Shown: in pieces, positions 1 to 7,835 of the stretch
How positions within the stretch are numbered: the stretch's first letter is position 1
Layout of the letters: each line of letters starts with the position of its first letter
NCBI GenBank assembly: GCA_963781775.1
Contig: CAWAHE010000003.1
Location: 62,001 to 126,000 of the forward strand
From: CAVSRC01 sp963781775
Lineage (GTDB): Bacteria; Pseudomonadota; Alphaproteobacteria; Rhizobiales; Kaistiaceae
Length of the DNA: 64,000 bases
Direction of reading: 5' to 3'
The notes under the pieces: generated by a model
Database searches by the model: none
What the model was told of the DNA's origin: nothing
The model's input: only the letters and a program-made list of their open reading frames with translations
Position numbers and translations under genes: made by a program

Positions 1-1
1 G

Positions 2-670
2 TCGCCGGTCTGCCGGCTGGCGGTGGCGGGCTTCGCTGCCTGCAAGGCGCTGTCCACGCATTTCAACGATCGCCCGGCGGAAGCCTCGCGTCCTTACGAT
101 CGCGACCGCGATGGCTTCATCATGGGCGAGGGCGCGGGTATCGTCGTGGTCGAGGAGCGCGAGCACGCGATTGCCCGCGGCGCGAAGATCTACGGCGAAG
201 TGATCGGCTACGGCCTGTCCGGCGACGCCTACCACATTACCGCGCCGGCCGAGGATGGCGACGGCGCCGAGCGCTGCATGCGCATGGCGCTGAAGCGTGC
301 CGAGATCGGGCCCGGCGATATCGACTACATCAACGCGCACGGCACCTCGACCCAGATGGGCGACGAGATCGAACTGAAGGCCGTCGAACGGCTCGTGGGC
401 AACGCCGCCGGCCGTATCAGCATGTCGTCGACCAAGTCGGCGACCGGCCACCTGCTCGGCGCCGCCGGTGCGGTCGAGGCGATCTTCTCGCTGCTTGCGA
501 TCCGCGACAATGTCGTGCCGCCGACCCTCAATCTCGACAATCCGTCGGTGGTCACCGCCCTCGACCTCGCGCCGCACACGGCCCGCAAGCGGCAGATCGA
601 CGTAGCTCTGTCGAATTCGTTCGGCTTCGGCGGAACCAACGCTTCGCTGGTTTTCCGGCGCGATTCCTGA
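2..670 (+). CDS. fabF: 3-oxoacyl-ACP synthase II (FabF), C-terminal part; cut by window edge
   Basis: This is the C-terminal half of the condensing enzyme that elongates acyl-ACP with malonyl-ACP in type II fatty acid synthesis. The frame is open from base 2, so the gene begins before the window and the nucleophilic Cys is not visible. Both catalytic His motifs are present (NAHGTSTQMGD and KSATGHLLGAAG), as is the family's C-terminal SFGFGGTNAS. The next gene is mltG, the usual alphaproteobacterial order after fabF. Identification is secure; only the 5' end is missing. Confidence 0.96.
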   Translation, partial: SPVCRLAVAGFAACKALSTHFNDRPAEASRPYDRDRDGFIMGEGAGIVVVEEREHAIARGAKIYGEVIGYGLSGDAYHITAPAEDGDGAERCMRMALKRAEIGPGDIDYINAHGTSTQMGDEIELKAVERLVGNAAGRISMSSTKSATGHLLGAAGAVEAIFSLLAIRDNVVPPTLNLDNPSVVTALDLAPHTARKRQIDVALSNSFGFGGTNASLVFRRDS

Positions 671-763
671 TGCGGCGCGGGTATCCCGTTTTCGCCACAA
701 TAGGTGCTAAAGTCTGCGGCCCGTCGGGGAGAAAGCGGGCACCAATCGCGAGTCGAACGTAAC

Positions 764-2017
764 ATGGTCGATGTGAGACGAGAGCCCTACAGCGACGATA
801 CCGAGGCGCTGTCGGCCCGCCTTGCGTCGTCGCTCGGCCGTACGTCGCCGCGCAGCCCGAGCGAGGCGCTGCAGCCGGAGCCGGTGCCGCCGCCGCCGCC
901 ACGCTCGCGCGTCGTCCGCCACCCGCTGGTGGTGTTCCTCAACGTCGTCATCACAATCGCGCTCGTCGGCCTGGTCGGCGCCGGTGGGGTCATCTTCTTC
1001 GCCAAGTCGCAATTCGACCGTTCGAGCAATCTCGACGCGGCGCGAACGATCAGCGTGGCGCGCGGCAACGGCGTGAACGCCATCGCCGACGAACTGGTCA
1101 AGGATGGCATCATCGGCACCAAATGGCTGTTCGTCTTCGGTGTGTGGCTGAGCAACCAGACGTCCAACCTCAAGGCGGGCGAATACCTCATCCCGGCCCA
1201 TGCCAGCATGCGCGACATCATGGACGCGATGGTGACCGGCAAGGGCATTCTCTATTCAGTGACCATTCCGGAGGGGCTGACCAGCCAGCAGATCGTCGAC
1301 CGCCTCAAGTCGGAGGATGTGCTTGTCGGCGACATCAAGGAGGTGCCGCCCGAAGGCAGCCTGCTGCCGGAGACCTACAAGTTCACCCGCGGCGACACGC
1401 GCCAGAGCCTGATCGACCGCATGGAACGGGAGCGTGATCGTGTGGTCGCCGACGTGTGGAGCCGGCGCGCACCGGATCTGCCCATCAAGACGCCCGATGA
1501 ACTCGTCGTTCTCGCTTCGATCGTCGAGAAGGAAACATCGCTCGCTGACGAGCGCAGCCGCGTCGCGGCGGTGTTCATCAACCGGCTGAGGCTCAACATG
1601 CGCCTGCAGTCCGACCCGACGGTGATTTACGGCATGTTCGGTGGCGCCGGAAAACCGTCCGGCTTCACGCTGAGCCGAGCCGACCTGGAGAAACCCACTC
1701 CCTACAACACCTACACGATCCCGGGCTTGCCGCCGGCGCCGATCGCCGATCCCGGCCGGGCTTCGCTCGAGGCCGTCGCCAATCCCTCGCGGACGCGCGA
1801 TCTCTATTTCGTCGCCGACGGCAGCGGTGGCCACGCTTTCGCCGAGAGCTACGAAGATCATGTGCGCAACGTTGCCCGCTGGCGCGATCTCAACGCCAGC
1901 AATGCGAAGGCGGCGGCGGATGCAGCCGCCGGTGAGGCCGGCGCCGCGGCTGGGGCGACCAACCCTCCGGCCGCCATGGCGCTGACGCCAACCCCGGCTC
2001 CCACCCCCAAGCCTTAA
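764..2017 (+). CDS. mltG: Endolytic murein transglycosylase MltG (YceG family)
   Basis: Inner-membrane lytic transglycosylase that cuts nascent glycan strands and helps end peptidoglycan chain growth. From the ATG at 764 the protein is 417 aa. It has a proline-rich cytoplasmic N-terminus, one membrane segment at about residues 54-80, a LysM-like region, then the YceG domain. The catalytic Glu is expected at about residue 255 in ASIVEKETS. The C-terminus is a low-complexity Ala/Pro tail. A GTG at 704 would add 20 residues, but those look non-native, so I prefer 764. It lies between fabF and yicC, the conserved order. Confidence 0.93.
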   Translation: MVDVRREPYSDDTEALSARLASSLGRTSPRSPSEALQPEPVPPPPPRSRVVRHPLVVFLNVVITIALVGLVGAGGVIFFAKSQFDRSSNLDAARTISVARGNGVNAIADELVKDGIIGTKWLFVFGVWLSNQTSNLKAGEYLIPAHASMRDIMDAMVTGKGILYSVTIPEGLTSQQIVDRLKSEDVLVGDIKEVPPEGSLLPETYKFTRGDTRQSLIDRMERERDRVVADVWSRRAPDLPIKTPDELVVLASIVEKETSLADERSRVAAVFINRLRLNMRLQSDPTVIYGMFGGAGKPSGFTLSRADLEKPTPYNTYTIPGLPPAPIADPGRASLEAVANPSRTRDLYFVADGSGGHAFAESYEDHVRNVARWRDLNASNAKAAADAAAGEAGAAAGATNPPAAMALTPTPAPTPKP

Positions 2018-2114
2018 CCTAGGTCTTCAGCCGCCCTTGAACCCGCGCGGGTGGGCGGGTCTTATGCGGCGGCGCGCCGTGCGCTGAACCAATTCTGGCT
2101 GGGACCGGCCCACA

Positions 2115-3002
2115 ATGCCTCTGTGCAGCATGACCGGATTTGCCCGCGTTGACGGAGCCGGGGAAGGCTATCGCTGGACCTGGGAACTCCGCAGCGTCAA
2201 TGGCAAGGGGTTCGATGTCCGCCTGCGCCTGCCGCCGGGCTTCGACCATGTCGAACTGCCCGCCCGCGAACGCATCGCCGCCAAGGTGGCGCGCGGCAAC
2301 GTGCAGGCCGGCCTTGCCGTGCAGCACGACACGGGCGCCACCAAGATTCGCGTCAATGAGGAGGTGCTCGTCCAGGTGATCGCCGCCCTCGAGCAGATCG
2401 GCAAGCGGGTGACGGCGCAACCGCCGACGCTTGACGGGATTCTCGCCATTCGCGGCGTCGTCGAGGCAACCGAGGCCGATCCCGACGAGGCGGCCCGCGC
2501 TGCGCTCGCCGGCGGCATTCTCGCCAGCCTCGACGCCGCGGTCACCGACCTGGTTTCGGTGCGCTGCCGCGAAGGCGCGGCCATCGCCATCGTTCTCGGT
2601 GCACGGCTGGACGAGATGGCGAAGCTGGTGCGCGCCGCGGAAGCATCGCCGGCGCGCACGCCGGAGACCATCCGCGCGCGCCTCGCCGAGCAGATTGCCA
2701 CGCTCCTTGACGCGGCCCCGGCGCTCGACCCTGATCGCCTGCACCAGGAGGCGGTGCTGCTCGCCACCAAGGCCGACATACGCGAGGAGATCGACCGGCT
2801 TGGCGCCCATATCGCGGCGGCGCGCGATCTGCTCGCCAGCGATGCGCCGGTCGGCCGCCGCCTCGACTTCCTTGCGCAGGAGTTCAACCGCGAGGTCAAC
2901 ACGCTCTGCTCCAAGTCGAACGATCGTGCGCTGACCGCCATCGGCCTCGACATGAAGGCGGTGGTCGATCAGTTGCGCGAGCAGGTGCAGAACGTCGAAT
3001 GA
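2115..3002 (+). CDS. yicC: YicC/YloC family endoribonuclease
   Basis: A 295-aa protein of the YicC family; E. coli YicC is an endoribonuclease implicated in small-RNA decay. The N-terminus carries the family signature SMTGFARVDG, and the C-terminal DUF1732 part is clear (LDFLAQEFNREVNTLCSKS, then an amphipathic helix). The stop overlaps the gmk start by 4 bp (ATGA), so translation is probably coupled. Start chosen at ATG 2115; an ATG at 2130 inside SMTGFA would be too short for the family. Molecular role in this organism is inferred from homology only. Confidence 0.92.
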   Translation: MPLCSMTGFARVDGAGEGYRWTWELRSVNGKGFDVRLRLPPGFDHVELPARERIAAKVARGNVQAGLAVQHDTGATKIRVNEEVLVQVIAALEQIGKRVTAQPPTLDGILAIRGVVEATEADPDEAARAALAGGILASLDAAVTDLVSVRCREGAAIAIVLGARLDEMAKLVRAAEASPARTPETIRARLAEQIATLLDAAPALDPDRLHQEAVLLATKADIREEIDRLGAHIAAARDLLASDAPVGRRLDFLAQEFNREVNTLCSKSNDRALTAIGLDMKAVVDQLREQVQNVE

Positions 3003-3652
3003 CCAGACAACGCGATATCGCTCGCCGGGGCATCATGCTGGTCGTGTCGTCGCCCTCGGGCGCCGGCAAGACGACCCTGACCCGCAATCTCCTGGAACAG
3101 GAGGAGGGAGTCAGCCTGTCGATTTCGGTGACAACGCGCGCCAAGCGGTCGAGCGAGATCCAGGGCGTCCACTACCACTTCATTTCCATGAAGCGTTTCG
3201 AGACGATGCGCGACGCAGGCGACCTGCTGGAGTGGGCCGAGGTGCACGGCAATTTCTACGGCACGCCGCGCGAGCCGGTGGAGAAGGCGCTCGCGGTCGG
3301 CCGCGACGTGCTTTTCGACATCGACTGGCAGGGGACGCAGCAGCTCTACAAGGCCATGCGTGACGACGTGGTCAGCGTCTTCGTGCTGCCGCCATCGGCG
3401 AAGGAACTGAAGGCGCGGCTGGAGCGGCGGGCCGAGGACAGCGGCGCCGTGATCGTCCAGCGTCTGCGCAACGCGGCGGAAGAAATTCCGCACTGGAGCG
3501 AATACGACTACGTGCTGGTCAACCGCGATCTCGACAAGAGCTTTGTCCGCTTGCGCTCGATCTTGACCGCCGAGCGCCTGAAGCGGGTGCATCTCCCGGA
3601 CCTCGAGACGTTCGTGGCGAAGCTGCTGACCGATCTGAAACGCACGTCCTGA
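2999..3652 (+). CDS. gmk: Guanylate kinase
   Basis: Converts GMP to GDP with ATP in purine nucleotide metabolism. The 217-aa protein has the P-loop SPSGAGKT at residues 18-25, the GMP-binding stretch around SVTTRAKRSSEIQGVHYHF, and the IDWQGTQQL segment of the kinase core. It overlaps yicC by 4 bp. In related genomes this gene normally closes the fabF-mltG-yicC-gmk run and rsmA follows; here an unrelated low-GC gene sits in between. Confidence 0.97.
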   Translation: MTRQRDIARRGIMLVVSSPSGAGKTTLTRNLLEQEEGVSLSISVTTRAKRSSEIQGVHYHFISMKRFETMRDAGDLLEWAEVHGNFYGTPREPVEKALAVGRDVLFDIDWQGTQQLYKAMRDDVVSVFVLPPSAKELKARLERRAEDSGAVIVQRLRNAAEEIPHWSEYDYVLVNRDLDKSFVRLRSILTAERLKRVHLPDLETFVAKLLTDLKRTS

Positions 3653-3701
3653 AATGTCCGACGGCTGCTAACGCCAAGCACGCGCTTAATAGCTTGCCGT
3701 A

Positions 3702-4763
3702 TTATTTGTCGGTGAGACAGGGAAGCACATCTTCGGTGAAGTAAGGTTTCTGATTAGCCCAGAAGATGTAGTCGACGTGGAGAAAGCCCGCTGCAAACGC
3801 GTAAAGCATCGGGACTATATTCTGATGGCCATCGACCACATCGGTGTTGTTCGTCTGACCAATATAATTCCCGTCCTGCACGGCAATGCCAAGGGGAACT
3901 GTGAACCTGTTCTCGTGCATCATAGCGTAAGCGTGGTTTAGCTGCCCTTTCCTGAGCACCATCAGGTCAGGTGCGCCAAGGCCAACTCCGATCTCCTCAC
4001 CCAATTTATAGAGGCCCCGGAGATAGCCGTTATCCGTCCAGGGAAGCCACTCGCCCGGCATGAAGTTCGCGTATTGCATGGTGGTGGATTTCGGAAAGGC
4101 CGCCTTCAATGCGCGCATGTTGGCTGCCAGCCCTTCGGCATAGAAAGCGGCGGAAAATCCCGGGTTTTTCTCCTCCGAAACGTCGGCTGCAGATTCTTGT
4201 AAGTTGAGTCCCTCGATCTCGCCGTCGAATTCCTTGCCCAAGGCATTGAGCAGCGCGGCAAAACGCGCGTGTATGGTCGGGTCCCAGCGTCTAGCGACCC
4301 AGCCGTCGAGGGAGCCGCCGTCGCCATATCTCGGCATTACACCGCCACTATATTCGGGAGCCAGAAGGTAGTCGGGCACCGGCTTGTAGGCAGGATTGAA
4401 GGACTCGTCCTGGAGCTGGATGAATAGTTTCTTGTGATACTGATCGAGATAATCGAGATCGGCGCGGATGGCAGAGAAGTCATACACGCCTTTTTTTGGC
4501 TCGAGGGCGCGCCAGGGGTACATGATTTGCGCCCCCAAGAAGCGAGTATTGGTCAGCAACGCGTGCCCGTGGATCGCTTCCCGGTCGCGCGCAAAATAGA
4601 TGAAATTCTTGATGTGGTCGGGAGCGACAGGACAGGTTGCTCCAGTATAGGCCTTGTAGGCATCCAGGTAACGATTTGCGGGATTATCCCCAGCCATCGC
4701 GCTGCTGGCAGCGCAGCATGTAAAAAGTGCCATGACAGTTCGTCTGACAGTCAGATAGGCCAT
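3702..4763 (-). CDS. Secreted glycoside-hydrolase-like TIM-barrel protein, probably acquired
   Basis: A 353-aa exported protein. An N-terminal signal peptide is visible (hydrophobic ALFTCCAASSAMA before the first charged stretch). The segment PWRALEPKKGVYDFSAI followed by LFIQLQ resembles the opening strands of clan GH-A hydrolases, where W..(E)P..G.YDFS is typical. GLNLQES could hold the acid/base Glu, although the usual Asn-Glu pair is replaced by Gln-Glu. The specific family and substrate are not recognised. Base composition is unlike the neighbours (48% GC at 3721-3780 against 77% at 3421-3480), which suggests transfer. Start at 4763 has an AGGA about 8 nt upstream; an internal ATG at 4733 is possible. 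Confidence 0.75.
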   Translation of the reverse strand: MAYLTVRRTVMALFTCCAASSAMAGDNPANRYLDAYKAYTGATCPVAPDHIKNFIYFARDREAIHGHALLTNTRFLGAQIMYPWRALEPKKGVYDFSAIRADLDYLDQYHKKLFIQLQDESFNPAYKPVPDYLLAPEYSGGVMPRYGDGGSLDGWVARRWDPTIHARFAALLNALGKEFDGEIEGLNLQESAADVSEEKNPGFSAAFYAEGLAANMRALKAAFPKSTTMQYANFMPGEWLPWTDNGYLRGLYKLGEEIGVGLGAPDLMVLRKGQLNHAYAMMHENRFTVPLGIAVQDGNYIGQTNNTDVVDGHQNIVPMLYAFAAGFLHVDYIFWANQKPYFTEDVLPCLTDK

Positions 4764-4782
4764 CCATGAATTCCTCTTTGCG

Positions 4783-5640
4783 CTAGTCCGGCAGTGTGCC
4801 GGACATGTGCCGTGCGGCCCGGGCCAGCGCCACGAAGCCGGCGACGTCGATCTCCTCGGCGCGGCGGGTCTCTTCGATCCCAGTTTCGGTGAGCAGGCGG
4901 TGGGCGTCGATGCCCAGGGTCTTGAGACTTTGGCGCAGCATCTTGCGGCGCTGTCCGAAGGCCGCGGCGGTGACGCGCTCCAAAACCGCCGGATCGCAGT
5001 CGAGCGGGTTTGGCCTTGGCACCAGACGGACGATCGACGAGGTCACCTTCGGCGGCGGCGTGAAGGCGCGCGGCGACACGTCGAACAGGATCTCGGCCTC
5101 GGTGCGCCAGCCGGCCAGCACGCCAAGGCGGCCATAGGTCTTCGAGCCGGGCGGGGCGACGATGCGCTCGGCGACCTCGCGCTGGAACATCAGGGTCATC
5201 GAGTCGTACCAGGGCGGCCACGGCTCGGTCTTGAGCCAACCGACCAGCAGCGGCGTCGCAATGTTGTAGGGCAGGTTGGCGACGACGCGCGCCGGCGGTG
5301 GGGCGAGCGCCGCCATATCGACGGCAAGCGCGTCGTCCGGCACGATCGTCAGGCGGCCGGGGCAGGCGGCGGCGATTTCCTCCAGCGCGGCGATGCAGCG
5401 GTCGTCGCGCTCGATGGCGATAACGTGCCCGGCGCCGGCGGCGAGCAGGGCGCGGGTGAGCCCGCCGGGGCCGGAGCCGACCTCGACCACGGTGACGCCG
5501 GCAAGATCGCCGGCGGCGCGCGCGATGCGGGCTGTGAGGTTGAGATCGAGCAGGAAATTCTGGCCGAGGTTCTTCTTGGCGCGAAGCTCGTGACGGGCGA
5601 TGACCTCGCGGAGCGGGGGAAGCTCGTCGAGCGCGCTCAT
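4783..5640 (-). CDS. rsmA: 16S rRNA (adenine1518-N6/adenine1519-N6)-dimethyltransferase RsmA/KsgA
   Basis: Dimethylates two adjacent adenines in the 3' hairpin of 16S rRNA late in 30S assembly. The 285-aa protein has the family's KKNLGQNFL at residues 22-30, the SAM-binding VVEVGSGPGGLT at about 51-62, and the catalytic ANLPYN motif. A longer open frame upstream (to 5847) is in the reverse reading of pdxA and lacks family sequence; ATG 5640 overlaps the pdxA stop by 4 bp and is preferred. It is the last gene of the lptF-lptG-lptD-surA-pdxA-rsmA series. Confidence 0.96.
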   Translation of the reverse strand: MSALDELPPLREVIARHELRAKKNLGQNFLLDLNLTARIARAAGDLAGVTVVEVGSGPGGLTRALLAAGAGHVIAIERDDRCIAALEEIAAACPGRLTIVPDDALAVDMAALAPPPARVVANLPYNIATPLLVGWLKTEPWPPWYDSMTLMFQREVAERIVAPPGSKTYGRLGVLAGWRTEAEILFDVSPRAFTPPPKVTSSIVRLVPRPNPLDCDPAVLERVTAAAFGQRRKMLRQSLKTLGIDAHRLLTETGIEETRRAEEIDVAGFVALARAARHMSGTLPD

Positions 5641-6650
5641 TGCGCGCTTTCGTTCCGCCTGAGTTCGGCCGCCAAGCGTAGCGCGGCGGCGAGGCTTGTC
5701 GGGTCCGCGCGGCCGCTGCCGGCGATGTCGAGCGCCGTGCCATGATCCGGCGAGGTGCGCACGAAGGCGAGGCCAAGCGTGACGTTGACAGTCTCCGCGA
5801 AGGACAGGGTCTTTGCCGGGATCAGGGCTTGATCGTGATACATGCACAGTGCCGCGTCGTAGAGGGCGCGCGCCGCCGGATGGAACATGGTGTCGGCCGG
5901 CAGAGGGCCGCGGGCGTCGATACCTTCCGCCCTGAGCGCATCGACGGCAGGGCGGACGATGCGCTCGTCCTCGTCACCGATCGCGCCGCTCTCGCCAGCG
6001 TGCGGGTTGAGACCGGCAAGGGCAAGGCGCGGATTGGGGATGGCAAAGCGCCGCCTGAGTTCGCGGGCGACCGTGCGGCCCGTGTCGACGATCAGCTTTT
6101 CGGTGAGGACCGAGGCCACTTCCCGCAGCGGGATGTGAATCGTCACCGGCACCGCTTTCAACTCGGGACCGGCGAGCATCATCACCGGCTCGCCCGGCCG
6201 GCCGGTCCACGCCGCCGACAGCGTGCCGAGGAACTCGGTGTGGCCGGGATGCTGGAACCCGGCGTCGTAGAGCGTCTTCTTGTTGATCGGGTTGGTCACC
6301 AGCGCCGACGCCAGACCGGCACGGACATCGCCGACCGCCCGGGCGATGGCTTCGATCACCGCGGGGGCGTTGGCGGGATCTGGTCGTCCGGCGGTGGCCT
6401 TGACCGTCGCGTCGAGTGCGACGACCGGCAGCGCGCGATCGAACAACGCGGTAGCGTTCTCCGCCGTTACCGTGTGGATCGGGCAGTCGATGCCGAGCAT
6501 GCCGGCGCGTTCGGCCAGCAGGGCGGGATCGGCGAGGCAATAGAAGGCGGGCAGGGACAGTTCGCGCCGTCTCAGCCAGGCGATGAGCGCGATATCAGGC
6601 CCGATGCCGGACGGTTCGCCCATGGTCAGGGCAAGCGGTGGAAGCGTCAC
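5637..6650 (-). CDS. pdxA: 4-hydroxythreonine-4-phosphate dehydrogenase PdxA
   Basis: NAD-dependent dehydrogenase of the DXP-dependent pyridoxal 5'-phosphate pathway; its product feeds PdxJ. The 337-aa protein begins LALTMGEPSGIGPDIAL. Metal-binding His residues are expected in QHPGHTEFLG, LNPHAGESG and MYHDQALIPAK, all present. The start is a GTG at 6650, because no ATG in frame gives a full N-terminus. It overlaps rsmA by 4 bp and follows the surA-like gene by 22 bp. Confidence 0.96.
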   Translation of the reverse strand: MTLPPLALTMGEPSGIGPDIALIAWLRRRELSLPAFYCLADPALLAERAGMLGIDCPIHTVTAENATALFDRALPVVALDATVKATAGRPDPANAPAVIEAIARAVGDVRAGLASALVTNPINKKTLYDAGFQHPGHTEFLGTLSAAWTGRPGEPVMMLAGPELKAVPVTIHIPLREVASVLTEKLIVDTGRTVARELRRRFAIPNPRLALAGLNPHAGESGAIGDEDERIVRPAVDALRAEGIDARGPLPADTMFHPAARALYDAALCMYHDQALIPAKTLSFAETVNVTLGLAFVRTSPDHGTALDIAGSGRADPTSLAAALRLAAELRRNESAQ

Positions 6651-6672
6651 CCCCGGCTCCCCGCCACGCCGT

Positions 6673-7695
6673 TCATCGGTATTCGATGATCGCGGCCTTG
6701 CGCAGCTCGGCCATATAGTCCTTGCCGAGGTCCTTGGCCTGTTTCAGGTAGAGGTCGCTGGTGACCTCCGCCCGCGCCGCAGCCGTGCTCTGCACTTGTC
6801 GCGTCGCGCACACGGCAACCACCTCGATGCCCTGGTCGGTCTGCACCGGAGAGGCCGTGCCGCCGGCCTTGGTCTTCTTGATGTCTTCGCCCTGCGGGCC
6901 GTTGAGCTGCGTCGAGTCGCGCCGGCCGATGCTCTTGACCACGACGCCGCGCAACTGCTTGGCCTGTTCGAGGCTCTGGTCGCAGCCCTTGAAGCGCTGG
7001 CGGAAAGCCTCCGCTTCGCGCTTGCGCTGATTGTAGAGCGCGGACGAGGAGCCCTGTGGCACCACGAAGACGATTTGCTGAAGCGTGAATTCAGTCAGGG
7101 TCATCTGCGACAGGTCGCCTTTGGCGAGGAGCGCGCTGGTCACGTCCTCGGTCTTGACCTGCGCCTTCTCCTGCGTGCGCCGCTGCACCAGGTATTGCCA
7201 CGACAACTGCGCCCGCAGGCGCTTCTTCAGCGATGAGGGGTCGATACCCTGCGCCGCCAGCGCCTTGTCCAGGCTGCTGACCGATATCTTCAGGTTCTGC
7301 GCAATGGATGCGTAGGCGCCGTTGACCTGCGCGTCGTCGACCTTGAGGCCCCGCTTGCGCGCCTCGTACATCTGCAGCGTCTCGTCGATCAATTCGTCGG
7401 TGGCGAGCTTTTCGCTGCTCTTGGTGCCGCCCAGCTGCATCAGCTTGCGGCGCTGCGAGATGTCGTAGTTGGTGATCGGATCCTCGTTCACCAGCACGGC
7501 GATCGAGCTGCCCGCCTTCAGCGTCGGGATGTCCGGCATCTCGGTCTTGCCGGTGACCACGGGGCCCGTCTTCGAGCCGTTATCGAAAAGATCGCTGAGG
7601 CCGCCGCCGTCGCAGGCCGCCAGCCCGGCTGCGCACGCGACAACCAGTCCGGCCGCGGCGATCCGGCGCAAAGCAGGGCATTCAGTCAGTTTCAA
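6673..7695 (-). CDS. surA: SurA N-terminal-domain periplasmic chaperone, apparent lipoprotein
   Basis: A SurA-like chaperone expected to escort outer-membrane proteins such as LptD, whose gene is just upstream. The helical SurA_N region is clear (IAVLVNEDPITNYDISQRR through the Gln/Lys-rich helices). The following segment looks like a degenerate parvulin domain, so isomerase activity is doubtful. The N-terminus has a lipobox-like GLAAC followed by DGG, suggesting a lipid anchor, unlike soluble E. coli SurA. I place the start at TTG 7695 behind a GGGGAA; a GTG at 7743 would add 16 residues. Order and spacing fit the lpt-surA-pdxA-rsmA operon. Confidence 0.85.
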   Translation of the reverse strand: MKLTECPALRRIAAAGLVVACAAGLAACDGGGLSDLFDNGSKTGPVVTGKTEMPDIPTLKAGSSIAVLVNEDPITNYDISQRRKLMQLGGTKSSEKLATDELIDETLQMYEARKRGLKVDDAQVNGAYASIAQNLKISVSSLDKALAAQGIDPSSLKKRLRAQLSWQYLVQRRTQEKAQVKTEDVTSALLAKGDLSQMTLTEFTLQQIVFVVPQGSSSALYNQRKREAEAFRQRFKGCDQSLEQAKQLRGVVVKSIGRRDSTQLNGPQGEDIKKTKAGGTASPVQTDQGIEVVAVCATRQVQSTAAARAEVTSDLYLKQAKDLGKDYMAELRKAAIIEYR

Positions 7696-7835
7696 GCGCT
7701 TTCCCCAGACTTGGGCGCCACGACAGGGCGACACGAATAGCACGACGGCAAACGATCAAGCGAGACTCCTCGGTCGCGGCGCCCGCATCATTGCCGGGAA
7801 TCTGGCGAAATAAAGGGGAGCCACCGCGGTTGCGG

